A stretch of DNA of 12,524 nt from Pseudomonadota bacterium (GTDB lineage: Bacteria > Pseudomonadota > Alphaproteobacteria > Rhizobiales > Rhizobiaceae): contig JAEYTV010000594.1 of the NCBI GenBank assembly GCA_023433855.1, forward strand, positions 1-12,524, in the 5' to 3' direction. Below, in pieces: positions 1 to 8,329 of the stretch. Position numbers and translations under genes: made by a program. The notes under the pieces are model-generated. The model ran no database searches, was not told where the DNA came from, and worked only from the letters and a program-made list of their open reading frames with translations. Position 1 is the stretch's first letter, and each line of letters opens with the position of its first letter.

Positions 1-219
1 AACCCCGGACCTGTCGAATGCCATGACCACGTCGCGCCTGGTCAGGCCGATATCATTGAGCTGCCGGTCGTCGAGATCGTGAAGGCTGCTGGCCGCGAAG
101 CGGTTGCGAAGAGCGCGCCACGCGGAACTTGCTCGCAGCATGACCAGCGCCAGGCCTGATACCGTGCCGGGCCGCTCATGGGCGAGGTCGAGTTCGCTTC
201 CGCATTCAGCCGTGCTCAT
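1..219 (-). CDS. DUF1127 small protein (3' end missing)
   Basis: This reading frame is open from an ATG at 219 to the window edge, giving the first 73 residues; the C-terminal end lies outside. Residues 33-64 contain the DUF1127 (YjiS-like) pattern: a tryptophan/arginine stretch (WRALRNRF), then LDDRQLNDIGLTRRDV at 49-64. DUF1127 proteins are small, basic and common in Rhizobiales. Some have been linked to phosphate uptake, RNA turnover and stress, but no biochemical role can be assigned to this one. A good ribosome binding site (AAAGGA, 7 bases before the ATG) supports the start. The N-terminal 30 residues ahead of the motif are longer than in the shortest family members (about 45 aa). The gene is divergent from the LysR-type regulator at 399, so that regulator might control it, which is inference from position only. 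Confidence 0.8.
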   Translation of the reverse strand, partial: MSTAECGSELDLAHERPGTVSGLALVMLRASSAWRALRNRFAASSLHDLDDRQLNDIGLTRRDVVMAFDRSGV

Positions 220-398
220 CGGATCATCCTTTCATCAGGCACGAGTTCGGCCACCCTTCCGCGCAGGTCCGGCGGAGAGGTTGCCTTTGGCCGCCCAAGA
301 CGGGGCGGATGGATCAGTCTTGATTGCAGTGATGTTATGGCTGAAGGTATATTGATCAGTCCAACGAATGTTTCTAATGATTAGCATCAGGCACTCTG
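220..398. promoter_or_regulatory. Divergent intergenic region with repeated GATCAGTC
   Basis: This 179-bp gap must hold the promoters of both the DUF1127 gene (minus) and the LysR-type regulator (plus). The octamer GATCAGTC occurs at 312-319 and again at 354-361, 42 bp apart (about four helical turns), and the second copy overlaps a TGATCA palindrome at 353-358. The part from about 320 to 390 is markedly more AT-rich than the flanking genes. LysR-type regulators often bind such divergent gaps, so the repeats could be operator half-sites. I could not pick a convincing -35/-10 pair: TTGATT at 320 and TATATT at 348 are 22 bp apart, which is too far. Confidence 0.35.
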
Positions 399-1361
399 AT
401 GGATACCTCCATGTCCGCACCACTCGATATTGACCAGCTACATACATTCATAGCTATCGTGGACGCTGGTAGCTTCACCAGGGCCGCAGAACGCGTCTTC
501 AAGACCCAGTCGGCCGTCTCCATGCAGATGCGCCGGCTGGAGGAACGGATCGGCAAACAACTTTTCGCCAAGGATGGCCGCGGCAACCGGCTGACGGCTG
601 AAGGCGAGAAGCTGCTGAACTATGCTCGTCGGATCATCCGGCTGAACAACGAAGCCATTGCGGCCTTCGATGACAACCGCCTGGAAGGTACCATCCGCAT
701 CGGTACTCCCGACGATTATGCGGACCGCTACATGCCGGAGATCATCGGACGTTTCGCCAAGACCCACCCCAATGTCGAGCTCTACATCGTCTGTGAACCG
801 TCCGTCAGCCTGGCCGAAAAGATGGCACGGGGTGAGCTTGATATCGCGCTGGTCACCCATAATCCACGCCAGCGGATCTCGGACGTGGTACGGACTGAGC
901 CACTCTGCTGGGTCGCGTCGGCCAATCACCCGCTGAAGGACGAGTCCCCCGTGCCGCTCGCCGTCGGCCGCCGTGATTGCCTGTGGCGGCAGCTCGCCTG
1001 CTCGGCCCTCGATGCCGACGGCCGGGAGTATCAGGTGCTGTTCACGAGCTGGTCGTCGACGGTCGTCGCGGCAGCCGTGCTTGCCGGCATGGCCGTGTCC
1101 GTGCTGCCGGAATCAGCACTCCGTCCCGGGATGAAGGTGCTGGCGGCGGCCGACGGCTTTCCTCCCTTGCCACCGGTGCAGATCGGACTGATGAAACGGC
1201 CTGGCCTTTCGGCCTCCCTGATGAACGCCATCACCGACCATATCACGGCCTGCCTGGACAACATCTCACCGTCTGCCATTTCTGATAACCTCGACGGCGA
1301 GGTGAAGAGCTTTCCGCGACTCGGCCGCGGCAGGGTCGGCCAGGTAATGCCGGGGTGGTAG
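399..1361 (+). CDS. LysR-family transcriptional regulator, LrhA-like
   Basis: A 320-residue LysR-type regulator, close to the usual family length. The winged helix-turn-helix lies at about residues 10-70 (core LHTFIAIVDAGSFTRAAERV, followed by TQSAVSMQMRRLEERIGKQLF), and the substrate-binding-like effector domain runs from about 95 to 295. The pattern TQSAVS-MQMRRLEE, the segment LEGTIRIGTPDDYAD and the late FPPLPPVQIGLM resemble E. coli LrhA rather than OxyR or CysB types; LrhA regulates motility and surface traits there, but the targets here are unknown. The start at 399 has only a weak CAGG ribosome site about 7 bases upstream; an in-frame ATG at 411 is a possible alternative. The last 30 residues after the effector domain are low in hydrophobic content and probably unstructured. 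It is divergent from the DUF1127 gene and ends at a bidirectional terminator. Confidence 0.9.
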   Translation: MDTSMSAPLDIDQLHTFIAIVDAGSFTRAAERVFKTQSAVSMQMRRLEERIGKQLFAKDGRGNRLTAEGEKLLNYARRIIRLNNEAIAAFDDNRLEGTIRIGTPDDYADRYMPEIIGRFAKTHPNVELYIVCEPSVSLAEKMARGELDIALVTHNPRQRISDVVRTEPLCWVASANHPLKDESPVPLAVGRRDCLWRQLACSALDADGREYQVLFTSWSSTVVAAAVLAGMAVSVLPESALRPGMKVLAAADGFPPLPPVQIGLMKRPGLSASLMNAITDHITACLDNISPSAISDNLDGEVKSFPRLGRGRVGQVMPGW

Positions 1362-1384
1362 CCCCGGCGAAGCGCCCCACGAAA

Positions 1385-1416
1385 AAGCCGGAGCGATAGC
1401 GCCCCGGCTTCGTTTT
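1385..1416. terminator. Bidirectional rho-independent terminator
   Basis: AAGCCGG (1385-1391) pairs with CCGGCTT (1404-1410) around a 12-base loop. It is followed on the plus strand by a T run (1412-1416) and, read on the minus strand, by the complement of the A run at 1382-1386. It sits between the convergent ends of the LysR-type regulator (1361) and catalase (1434), so it can end both transcripts. Confidence 0.8.
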
Positions 1417-1433
1417 TCAGGGTTTGATAGTGA

Positions 1434-2930
1434 TCACTCGGCGGCGCTGGGCTGCGCGCTGATCGTATCGGCCTTGTAGCCGTGCAGCCGCTCAAGTGCT
1501 GCCCGGACCCCCGCTTCGTAGTCAGGATGGACGAGCTGGAAGTGAGCCAGCTGACGCTCTACGATCGGTCCCGGGACTCCCCCCATGGCGGCGGCGATGT
1601 TCGAGAACAGACGCCCCTTCTGCTCCGCGTCGAACAGGTTGAAGAGCGCGCGCGGCTGGGAGTAGTCGTCATTGCCTTCCCGGTGGTTGTAGCGGCTCAT
1701 GTCTCCATCGATCTTGAGCGGCGGCTCCTTGGCGGAAGGCTGCTCAGCGGGTCCATTGACCGAGTTCGGCTCGTAGTATGCATCCACATTGCCAGTCATC
1801 AGGCCCCCATAGGTGTTCATCTGGCCATCACGATGATAGTGATGGACCGGGCACTTGGGCTGGTTGACCGGGATATGCTCGTAGTGGGTGCCGAGGCGAT
1901 AACGGTGGGCATCCGCATAGGAGAAGATGCGTGCCTGCAGCATCTTGTCAGGCGAATGGCCGATGCCGGGAACGATGTTCGACGGCGAGAAGGCGGCCTG
2001 CTCGATCTCGGCGAAGTAATTGTCCGCGTTGCGGTTCAGCTCCATGATCCCGATGTCGATCGGCGGGAACTCCGCATGCGGCCATACCTTGGTCAGGTCG
2101 AACGGATTATAGGAGGTCGCCTCAGCCTGGGCCTCGGTCATGATCTGGACCTGGACCTTCCACTTCGGAAACTCACCCTTCTCGATCGTTCCGAACAGTG
2201 CTTCCTGGTACCCCTCGCGGGTCTTGCCGATGATCGTCTCGCCTTCCTCGTTGGTGAAGTGCCTGTGGCCCTGCTGGGTCTTGAAGTGGAACTTGACCCA
2301 GTAGCGTTCGCCGGCATCGTTCCAGAAGGAATAGGTGTGCGAGCCATATCCGTTCATGTGCATCGGCGTCTGTGGCAGGCCACGGTCCGACATCAGGATT
2401 GTCACCTGGTGCAGGCTTTCCGGAGAAAGCGACCAGAAATCCCACATGGCAGTTGCCGAACGAAGGTTGGTCTTCGGATGGCGCTTCTGCGTATGGATGA
2501 AATCAGGGAACTTGTAGGGATCGCGCACGAAGAACACCGGCGTGTTGTTGCCGACGAGATCCCAGTTGCCTTCTTCGGTGTAGAACTTCAGGGCGAAGCC
2601 ACGGACGTCCCGCTCGTGGTCGGCGGCGCCGAGTTCACCTGCGACGGTGGAGAAGCGCGCCAGCATCGGGGTCACGGCGCCGGGCTGCAGACATTTCGCC
2701 TTGGTGTACTTCGAGATGTCGCCCGTGATCGTCAGCGTGCCGTATGCACCCCAGCCCTTGGCATGGACAACACGCTCAGGGATACGTTCACGGTTCTGAT
2801 GGGCCAGTTTTTCGATGAGCTGGTAGTCCTGCAGCATCACGCCGCCGCGCGGGCCGGCGGTCATCGAGTTCTGGTTGTCCGGAACCGGTGCTCCGGCAGT
2901 CGTCGTCAGAATCGGACGATCGGTCATCAT
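1434..2930 (-). CDS. katA: Monofunctional haem catalase
   Basis: A 498-residue catalase that breaks down hydrogen peroxide to water and oxygen; the length fits the small-subunit clade. The active-site histidine is His56 in [12 protein letters not shown], the distal asparagine lies in VGNNTPVFF (Asn128/129), and the proximal haem-ligand tyrosine is Tyr338 in the signature [14 protein letters not shown] (334-347). No signal peptide is visible, so it should be cytoplasmic. The start is supported by AGGGAG about 5 bases upstream; two ATGs in tandem (2930 and 2927) make the exact first residue ambiguous. It is divergent from oxyR across 116 bp, the classical arrangement for peroxide induction by OxyR. 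The C-terminal tail after residue 480 ([15 protein letters not shown]) is short, with no sign of the flavodoxin-like domain of large-subunit catalases. Antisense frames over the gene are artefacts of GC-rich codon use. Confidence 0.97.
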   Translation of the reverse strand: MMTDRPILTTTAGAPVPDNQNSMTAGPRGGVMLQDYQLIEKLAHQNRERIPERVVHAKGWGAYGTLTITGDISKYTKAKCLQPGAVTPMLARFSTVAGELGAADHERDVRGFALKFYTEEGNWDLVGNNTPVFFVRDPYKFPDFIHTQKRHPKTNLRSATAMWDFWSLSPESLHQVTILMSDRGLPQTPMHMNGYGSHTYSFWNDAGERYWVKFHFKTQQGHRHFTNEEGETIIGKTREGYQEALFGTIEKGEFPKWKVQVQIMTEAQAEATSYNPFDLTKVWPHAEFPPIDIGIMELNRNADNYFAEIEQAAFSPSNIVPGIGHSPDKMLQARIFSYADAHRYRLGTHYEHIPVNQPKCPVHHYHRDGQMNTYGGLMTGNVDAYYEPNSVNGPAEQPSAKEPPLKIDGDMSRYNHREGNDDYSQPRALFNLFDAEQKGRLFSNIAAAMGGVPGPIVERQLAHFQLVHPDYEAGVRAALERLHGYKADTISAQPSAAE

Positions 2931-3046
2931 TATCTCCCTACATGAAACTCTGTGGAACCATTCTCAGATTCGCGAGTTGAAGATTCCACTGAACCTCGAT
3001 AATTTCCAATCGTATTTCATGAGATCTACGATCGGAAAATCTTATC
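2931..3046. promoter_or_regulatory. katA/oxyR divergent promoter region with candidate OxyR site
   Basis: The 116-bp gap is distinctly AT-rich. CGATAATTTCCAATCG at 2997-3012 is an imperfect dyad (CGAT, 8 bp, ATCG). On the plus strand it contains GATAAT (2998-3003), a good -10 for oxyR, with TTGAAG at 2977-2982 as a short-spaced (15 bp) -35. On the minus strand it contains TTGGAA (3009-3004), a fair katA -35, with a poor -10 (GAATCT, 2986-2981) 17 bp away. A second palindrome, CGATCG, lies at 3029-3034. A site overlapping the regulator's own -10 and the target's -35 fits OxyR repressing itself and activating katA. The promoter boxes are eye-picked and the dyad is short, so the exact site is uncertain. 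Confidence 0.45.
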
Positions 3047-3961
3047 GTGTTGACCCTCCGACAGATGCGCTATTTTGAGGCCATCGCCGTTCACCGGCAT
3101 TTCGGCAAGGCGGCGCAGCAGGTGCATGTGAGCCAGCCAGCCCTTTCGGCCCAGATTATGGACATGGAAAAACATCTCGGCTGCCGGCTTCTGGAGCGCC
3201 ACCGTTCCGGCGTTCTTCTGACACGCAAGGGTGCGGAGGTGCTTCGCCGTGTTCGCCGGATCCTGGCCGAGCTCGAGCAACTCGAGGTTTCCGTGCGAGA
3301 CGTTGGCGCAGTCCTGGACGGGCTTGTGCGCATCGGCATCATTCCCACCGTCGCCCCCTACCTCGTTCCCCGCCTTGTTCCCCATCTCCGGGACAGCTAC
3401 CCCGATATCGAGATCGAACTGAAGGAGGCGGTCACCGATCGCCTGGTCGCCGATCTGCTGGATGGAAAGCTGGATGCGGTGATCGCCGCCTTGCCGGTCA
3501 CGGCTGAAAATGTCGAGATTCAGCCGCTGTTTTCAGACCGTTTCTTCATGGCCACGGCCAACAATGACCGCGACATGCTGATATCGCCGCTTGCCGAGAA
3601 CGAGGTCGATGTCGACCGGCTGTTGCTGCTAGAAGAAGGACACTGCCTGCGCGAACAGGCACTATCCGTATGCGGCACGGCGGGTAAGCGCAGCCTCGTC
3701 AACCTTGGCGCGACATCGATGGGCACACTGCTTCAGATGGTCTCGCACGATATGGGCATGACCTTGATCCCCGAGATTGCGATCGATACGGAGACTGCCC
3801 GGAACAACCTTCGTATCATTCCGTTCGCCGATCCTGCGCCCTCCCGGGAGGTGGGGTTGATCTGGCGCAAATCCAGCGGCCGTGACGAAGACATGGCTGC
3901 ACTGGGTGAGGCGGTAAGGGCCTGCGTCCCGACCCCGCGCGTCAGCCAAGATGCTTCTTGA
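3047..3961 (+). CDS. oxyR: OxyR, peroxide-sensing LysR-type regulator
   Basis: A 304-residue LysR-type regulator. The helix-turn-helix is at residues 2-62 (LTLRQMRYFEAIAVHRHFGK, then VSQPALSAQIMDMEKHLG). The redox pair is Cys200 and Cys209 in EEGHCLREQALSVC, the same nine-residue spacing as Cys199/Cys208 of E. coli OxyR, followed by the conserved TSMGTLLQMVSHDMGMTLIP. It should form a disulphide on peroxide exposure and activate katA, from which it is divergent. The start is a GTG; the adjacent TTG codon would shorten it by one residue. No strong ribosome site is visible (GGAA lies about 10 bases upstream), which suggests low or leaky translation. Cys46 is an extra cysteine in the DNA-binding domain. 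The last 20 bases overlap the end of the convergent hydrolase gene. Confidence 0.95.
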   Translation: MLTLRQMRYFEAIAVHRHFGKAAQQVHVSQPALSAQIMDMEKHLGCRLLERHRSGVLLTRKGAEVLRRVRRILAELEQLEVSVRDVGAVLDGLVRIGIIPTVAPYLVPRLVPHLRDSYPDIEIELKEAVTDRLVADLLDGKLDAVIAALPVTAENVEIQPLFSDRFFMATANNDRDMLISPLAENEVDVDRLLLLEEGHCLREQALSVCGTAGKRSLVNLGATSMGTLLQMVSHDMGMTLIPEIAIDTETARNNLRIIPFADPAPSREVGLIWRKSSGRDEDMAALGEAVRACVPTPRVSQDAS

Positions 3962-4823
3962 AGAATTCCACCGTGCGCCCCCAGGCCAGGTCGGCGGCAG
4001 CCTTGTCGTAGCGGGCAGACGAGGTATCGTTGTTGAACGCGTGGTTGGCTCCCTCGTAGATGAATATCTCGAAGGTCTTGCCATTCTTCTCGAGAGCCTC
4101 TCGGAAGGCAGGAATTCCTGCATTGATGCGCTCGTCGAGACCGCCGTAGTGCAGCAGCAGGGGTGCCTTTATGGCCGCCACGTCTTCGCTCTTCGGCTGT
4201 GAGCCGTAATAGGCGACCCCGGCATCAAGGTCTGGCGAGGTGACTGCCAGATTGTTGACCGCCCCGCCACCCCAGCAGAAGCCCATGGCGCCGACCTTTC
4301 CATTGGCGCCGCTGATCCCGGCAAGGTAGGTAAGGCTCGCCTGGCCGTTTGCGGCAACATCCTCCGGCTTCAGCCCGGAAAACATCTGGCGCGCCTGGTC
4401 CTCGTCGGCTGGTGTGCCGCCGAGCGGGGACAGGAAGTCGACCGCGAGCGCGTTGAAGCCTTCCAGCGCCACGCGGCGTGCGACATCCCTGATATGGTTG
4501 TTGAGGCCGCGGTTCTCGTGAATGACGATCACGCCCCCCAGAGGCGCCGCGGCATGCCTGGGACGGACGAGATATCCCTTCATCGTCGCGCCGCCGGCTC
4601 CCGGATAGGTTACTACCTTCAGAGAAAGCCGTTCGTCGTCAGCGGGGATGATCTCCGCCTTTGCGCCGGTTGCCGCCAACATCGGTGCAATCGCAGCCGC
4701 GGCGGCACCCGAGCCGGCAAGCTGGGTGAGCCTTTCCATGAACCTGCGCCGATCAGGCGTGAGGTGGGTATACTCGTCATAGGCGTTGATCATCGCCTGG
4801 GTGATCTTCGGAGTGCCAGTCAC
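3942..4823 (-). CDS. Dienelactone-hydrolase-family protein with Tat-like N terminus
   Basis: A 293-residue alpha/beta hydrolase of the dienelactone hydrolase (carboxymethylenebutenolidase) family, resembling the YghX subgroup. The catalytic triad is visible: Cys183 in GFCWGGGAV, Asp230 in YGGLDERI and His261 in EGANHAF. Glu103 in IHENRGLN matches the glutamate that interacts with the nucleophile in this family. Residues 25-56 read RRRFMERL, then an alanine-rich hydrophobic stretch ending in AKA, resembling a twin-arginine signal that starts unusually far in, so export to the periplasm is possible but not certain. The substrate is unknown; the family hydrolyses lactones and small esters. The start is a GTG with AGGAGAGG 7 bases upstream; an ATG (4830) just before it is out of frame. 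It lies 136 bp downstream of the MAPEG gene on the same strand and overlaps oxyR tail to tail. Confidence 0.87.
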   Translation of the reverse strand: MTGTPKITQAMINAYDEYTHLTPDRRRFMERLTQLAGSGAAAAAIAPMLAATGAKAEIIPADDERLSLKVVTYPGAGGATMKGYLVRPRHAAAPLGGVIVIHENRGLNNHIRDVARRVALEGFNALAVDFLSPLGGTPADEDQARQMFSGLKPEDVAANGQASLTYLAGISGANGKVGAMGFCWGGGAVNNLAVTSPDLDAGVAYYGSQPKSEDVAAIKAPLLLHYGGLDERINAGIPAFREALEKNGKTFEIFIYEGANHAFNNDTSSARYDKAAADLAWGRTVEFFKKHLG

Positions 4824-4959
4824 GTCTCATCCTCTCCTGCCCGTCAGCTTGAGGAAGTCTATACCGGCGCCGCGCTCCCGATGAGGAAACACTGAGTGAT
4901 CATGGCCGCGCAGCCAACACATGTTCGTGAAAAATGCCCGTGCGACGAGCGGGTGCGTA

Positions 4960-5376
4960 TCAACTCAATGCCAGCCACACCGCCAGCCAGACCCACATGG
5001 CCAGCAGCGAAAAGAAGCCGCCGATGAAGGCGGGCCGGCGGTGCCGCAACCGGTTGCCGGTCAGATGCACCCATGTGTGCAGGTAGCGGGACAGGACGAA
5101 GAACCACCCGAGGCCGACCGTTGCCCAGTTGTCCGCCGTCGTGACGTAGAGCGCAAGCGACACGGCGTGGAACAGCACCGGCAGTTCGAACTGGTTTTTC
5201 AGGTTGTTATGCACAAGCAGGCTTTCCCGGGGCTCCTCGCGACCGTCCCTGAATTGGGCCGCCTGCGCCGTTCCCGCGCGCACGGCTGCAAACCGCCGCT
5301 TCGAAAGGAGCCAATACAGGAAGAAGACGAGCGCCGCATGGGCGATCATCGGCCAGAGTGTGGCATTCGACAGCAT
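4960..5376 (-). CDS. MAPEG-family membrane protein
   Basis: A 138-residue integral membrane protein of the MAPEG family (membrane-associated proteins in eicosanoid and glutathione metabolism). About four membrane segments are visible: residues 5-24, 63-80, 84-103 and 117-137. The hallmark NQFELPVLF lies at 61-69, and the third segment carries the SRYLHTWVHLTGN pattern (95-108) with two histidines spaced as in the family. Eukaryotic members are glutathione transferases or peroxidases; most short bacterial members are uncharacterised, so no reaction is claimed here. The ATG is preceded by GGGGAGG about 6 bases upstream. It follows guaB on the same strand after 103 bp containing a large inverted repeat, so co-transcription with guaB is possible. 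Confidence 0.85.
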   Translation of the reverse strand: MLSNATLWPMIAHAALVFFLYWLLSKRRFAAVRAGTAQAAQFRDGREEPRESLLVHNNLKNQFELPVLFHAVSLALYVTTADNWATVGLGWFFVLSRYLHTWVHLTGNRLRHRRPAFIGGFFSLLAMWVWLAVWLALS

Positions 5377-5421
5377 TGATCCTCCCCGGGAGCGTTCCTT
5401 GTACCTGCGGACCGACGCGCA

Positions 5422-5461
5422 AGCGGCATGTGCGGCGGCAACCGCACGCGGCCATGCCGCT
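5422..5461. repeat. Two-level inverted repeat between guaB and the MAPEG gene
   Basis: AGCGGCATG (5422-5430) is exactly complementary to CATGCCGCT (5453-5461). Inside it TGCGG (5431-5435) pairs with CCGCA (5442-5446), leaving a 6-base loop and a one-sided bulge. No T run follows on either strand, so it is not a standard terminator. It lies 19 bp past the guaB stop and could protect the guaB message 3' end or reduce read-through into the MAPEG gene; both ideas are inference. Confidence 0.6.
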
Positions 5462-5479
5462 CCCGTCGCTTCTCCGTTG

Positions 5480-7057
<1,578 letters not shown>

Positions 7058-7107
7058 CTAGGAAGTTGGCGAGGGCTGGTAACACGTTCAGGGCGGGAAG
7101 GGAATAG

Positions 7108-7136
7108 CAAAAACCCGGGAATGTCGTCCCGGGTTT
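7108..7136 (-). terminator. Rho-independent terminator of the hydrolase gene
   Basis: AAACCCGGGA (7111-7120) and TCCCGGGTTT (7127-7136) form a perfect 10-bp stem with a 6-base loop. On the minus strand the stem runs straight into a U run (complement of the A run starting at 7109). It lies 18 bp past the stop of the metallo-beta-lactamase-fold gene and insulates guaB from it. The plus-strand side has only three Ts, all within the stem. Confidence 0.88.
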
Positions 7137-7154
7137 GGAGCCGATGCAACGCCG

Positions 7155-8144
7155 TCAGATGTCGAACTGGTAGCTCTTTGGTACAAAGCGGTAGCCGCTC
7201 TCCTGCTTTTCAACAAAACCGACTGCCGGAAAGGGCATGTGATACCCGAGGAAGGCAATCTTCTCCGCAGCCACCATGTCGAAGACCTTCCTTCGGGTCA
7301 TGGCGGCCTGAGCCTTGTCCATGTCGAACCGCACTTCCCAGTCCGGGCGTTGTAGCGAAAGGATGTAGTGGTTCGCGGTGTCGGCTGTCAGGATCAGTCG
7401 CTTGCCTTCAGATTCGACATTGAAGATCAGTTGCCCGGGTGTATGCCCCGGCGCCAGCATGGCCGTGATGCCGGAAACGACCTCGCCGCCCTCCTTGAGG
7501 AAGGTGGTCTTCTCGGCATGAGGCTTCACGTTGGCCAACACGGCCTTGTGATTGCCCTCCGCGGGAGTACCGGCGCGAGCCGCATCGCTCCAGAAATTAT
7601 ACTCGGTCTCGCCAGCGAAGTAGCGCGCATTGGGGAAAGCAGGTTTTCCGTCTTCCATGATGCCGCCAATATGGTCGCCGTGCATGTGGGTGATGACAAC
7701 GACCGAGATGTCCTCCGGCATGTAGCCCGCTGCGGCGAGCCCTTCGACCAGACGTCCGCCACCTTGAGCGCGGGCCGCCTTGCCGAGGCCGGTATCGAAC
7801 AGAATGATGTCACTCCCCGTGTCGATGAGCGTCGGCGAGAAACTGTTGACGAATTGGTCGGCGGGCAGGAAATTCTCCGTCAGAAGCGCCCCAACCGTCT
7901 CGGCCGACTGGTCGGTCCCGAAGGTTTCGCCGGGATTGGGAGATGGACGGGCGCCGTCCTTGATCACCATGACCCGGAACCCTCCGACCTTGAACTGGTG
8001 AATGTCGGGAGGCGTTACTCGGTCGATCGCCTGCTCGCGGCTGCCCTGGGCAAAGGCGGCACGGCCGACGATCGCCGGGGCAGCCATGATCCCCAGCCCC
8101 GCAGAGCCTAGCAGCGTTCGCCTTCCCAGTTGAAAAGATTTCAT
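7155..8144 (-). CDS. Tat-exported metallo-beta-lactamase-fold hydrolase
   Basis: A 329-residue metallo-hydrolase. Residues 5-33 are a twin-arginine signal: GRRTLLGSAG with Arg8-Arg9, a hydrophobic stretch, and a likely cleavage after AFA (about residue 32), so the enzyme should fold in the cytoplasm and act in the periplasm. The metal site is complete: HMHGDH at 153-158 (preceded by VVVIT), His234 in APGHTPGQ, Asp255 in TADTANH and His302 in GYHMPFP. The fold is shared by lactonases, glyoxalase II-like esterases and many others; nothing here fixes the substrate, and a true antibiotic-hydrolysing role is not indicated. The frame is open upstream to 8270, but the ATG at 8144 has GAGGGAG 7 bases upstream and places the Tat signal correctly. 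It is divergent from the efflux gene and ends at its own strong terminator. Confidence 0.92.
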   Translation of the reverse strand: MKSFQLGRRTLLGSAGLGIMAAPAIVGRAAFAQGSREQAIDRVTPPDIHQFKVGGFRVMVIKDGARPSPNPGETFGTDQSAETVGALLTENFLPADQFVNSFSPTLIDTGSDIILFDTGLGKAARAQGGGRLVEGLAAAGYMPEDISVVVITHMHGDHIGGIMEDGKPAFPNARYFAGETEYNFWSDAARAGTPAEGNHKAVLANVKPHAEKTTFLKEGGEVVSGITAMLAPGHTPGQLIFNVESEGKRLILTADTANHYILSLQRPDWEVRFDMDKAQAAMTRRKVFDMVAAEKIAFLGYHMPFPAVGFVEKQESGYRFVPKSYQFDI

Positions 8145-8222
8145 AATAAAACTCCCTCTTGATCCAGAACGCGGCGCGGCTCTGGTGGGAAGGCAAGATA
8201 GCCGAGCGATGCGACAGAAAAA

Positions 8223-8252
8223 TCCGGCCTCACGCGGACGTGAACCGCCGGA
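8223..8252. repeat. Nested inverted repeat upstream of the efflux gene
   Basis: TCCGGC (8223-8228) pairs with GCCGGA (8247-8252), and inside it TCACG (8230-8234) pairs with CGTGA (8239-8243) around a 4-base loop. It lies in the 185-bp gap between the divergent hydrolase (start 8144) and efflux gene (start 8330). It could be an operator or a leader hairpin of the efflux message. No T run follows, and no regulator gene sits next to it. Confidence 0.4.
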
Positions 8253-8329
8253 CGAAATAGTGAAATTCAAAGATTGGCAACCGTGGCGCCGAGGTTTAAC
8301 TGGAACTAACCCCCTTTTCAGGCCTGTTC

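Noticed and set aside
1482..2945. 487-residue open frame antisense to catalase
   Set aside because: It lies wholly opposite katA, whose catalytic and haem-ligand residues are all intact. The antisense frame has no recognisable domain and stays open because of GC-rich third positions.
8145..8270. 42-residue upstream extension of the metallo-hydrolase
   Set aside because: It would bury the twin-arginine signal, and the ATG at 8144 has a strong ribosome binding site.
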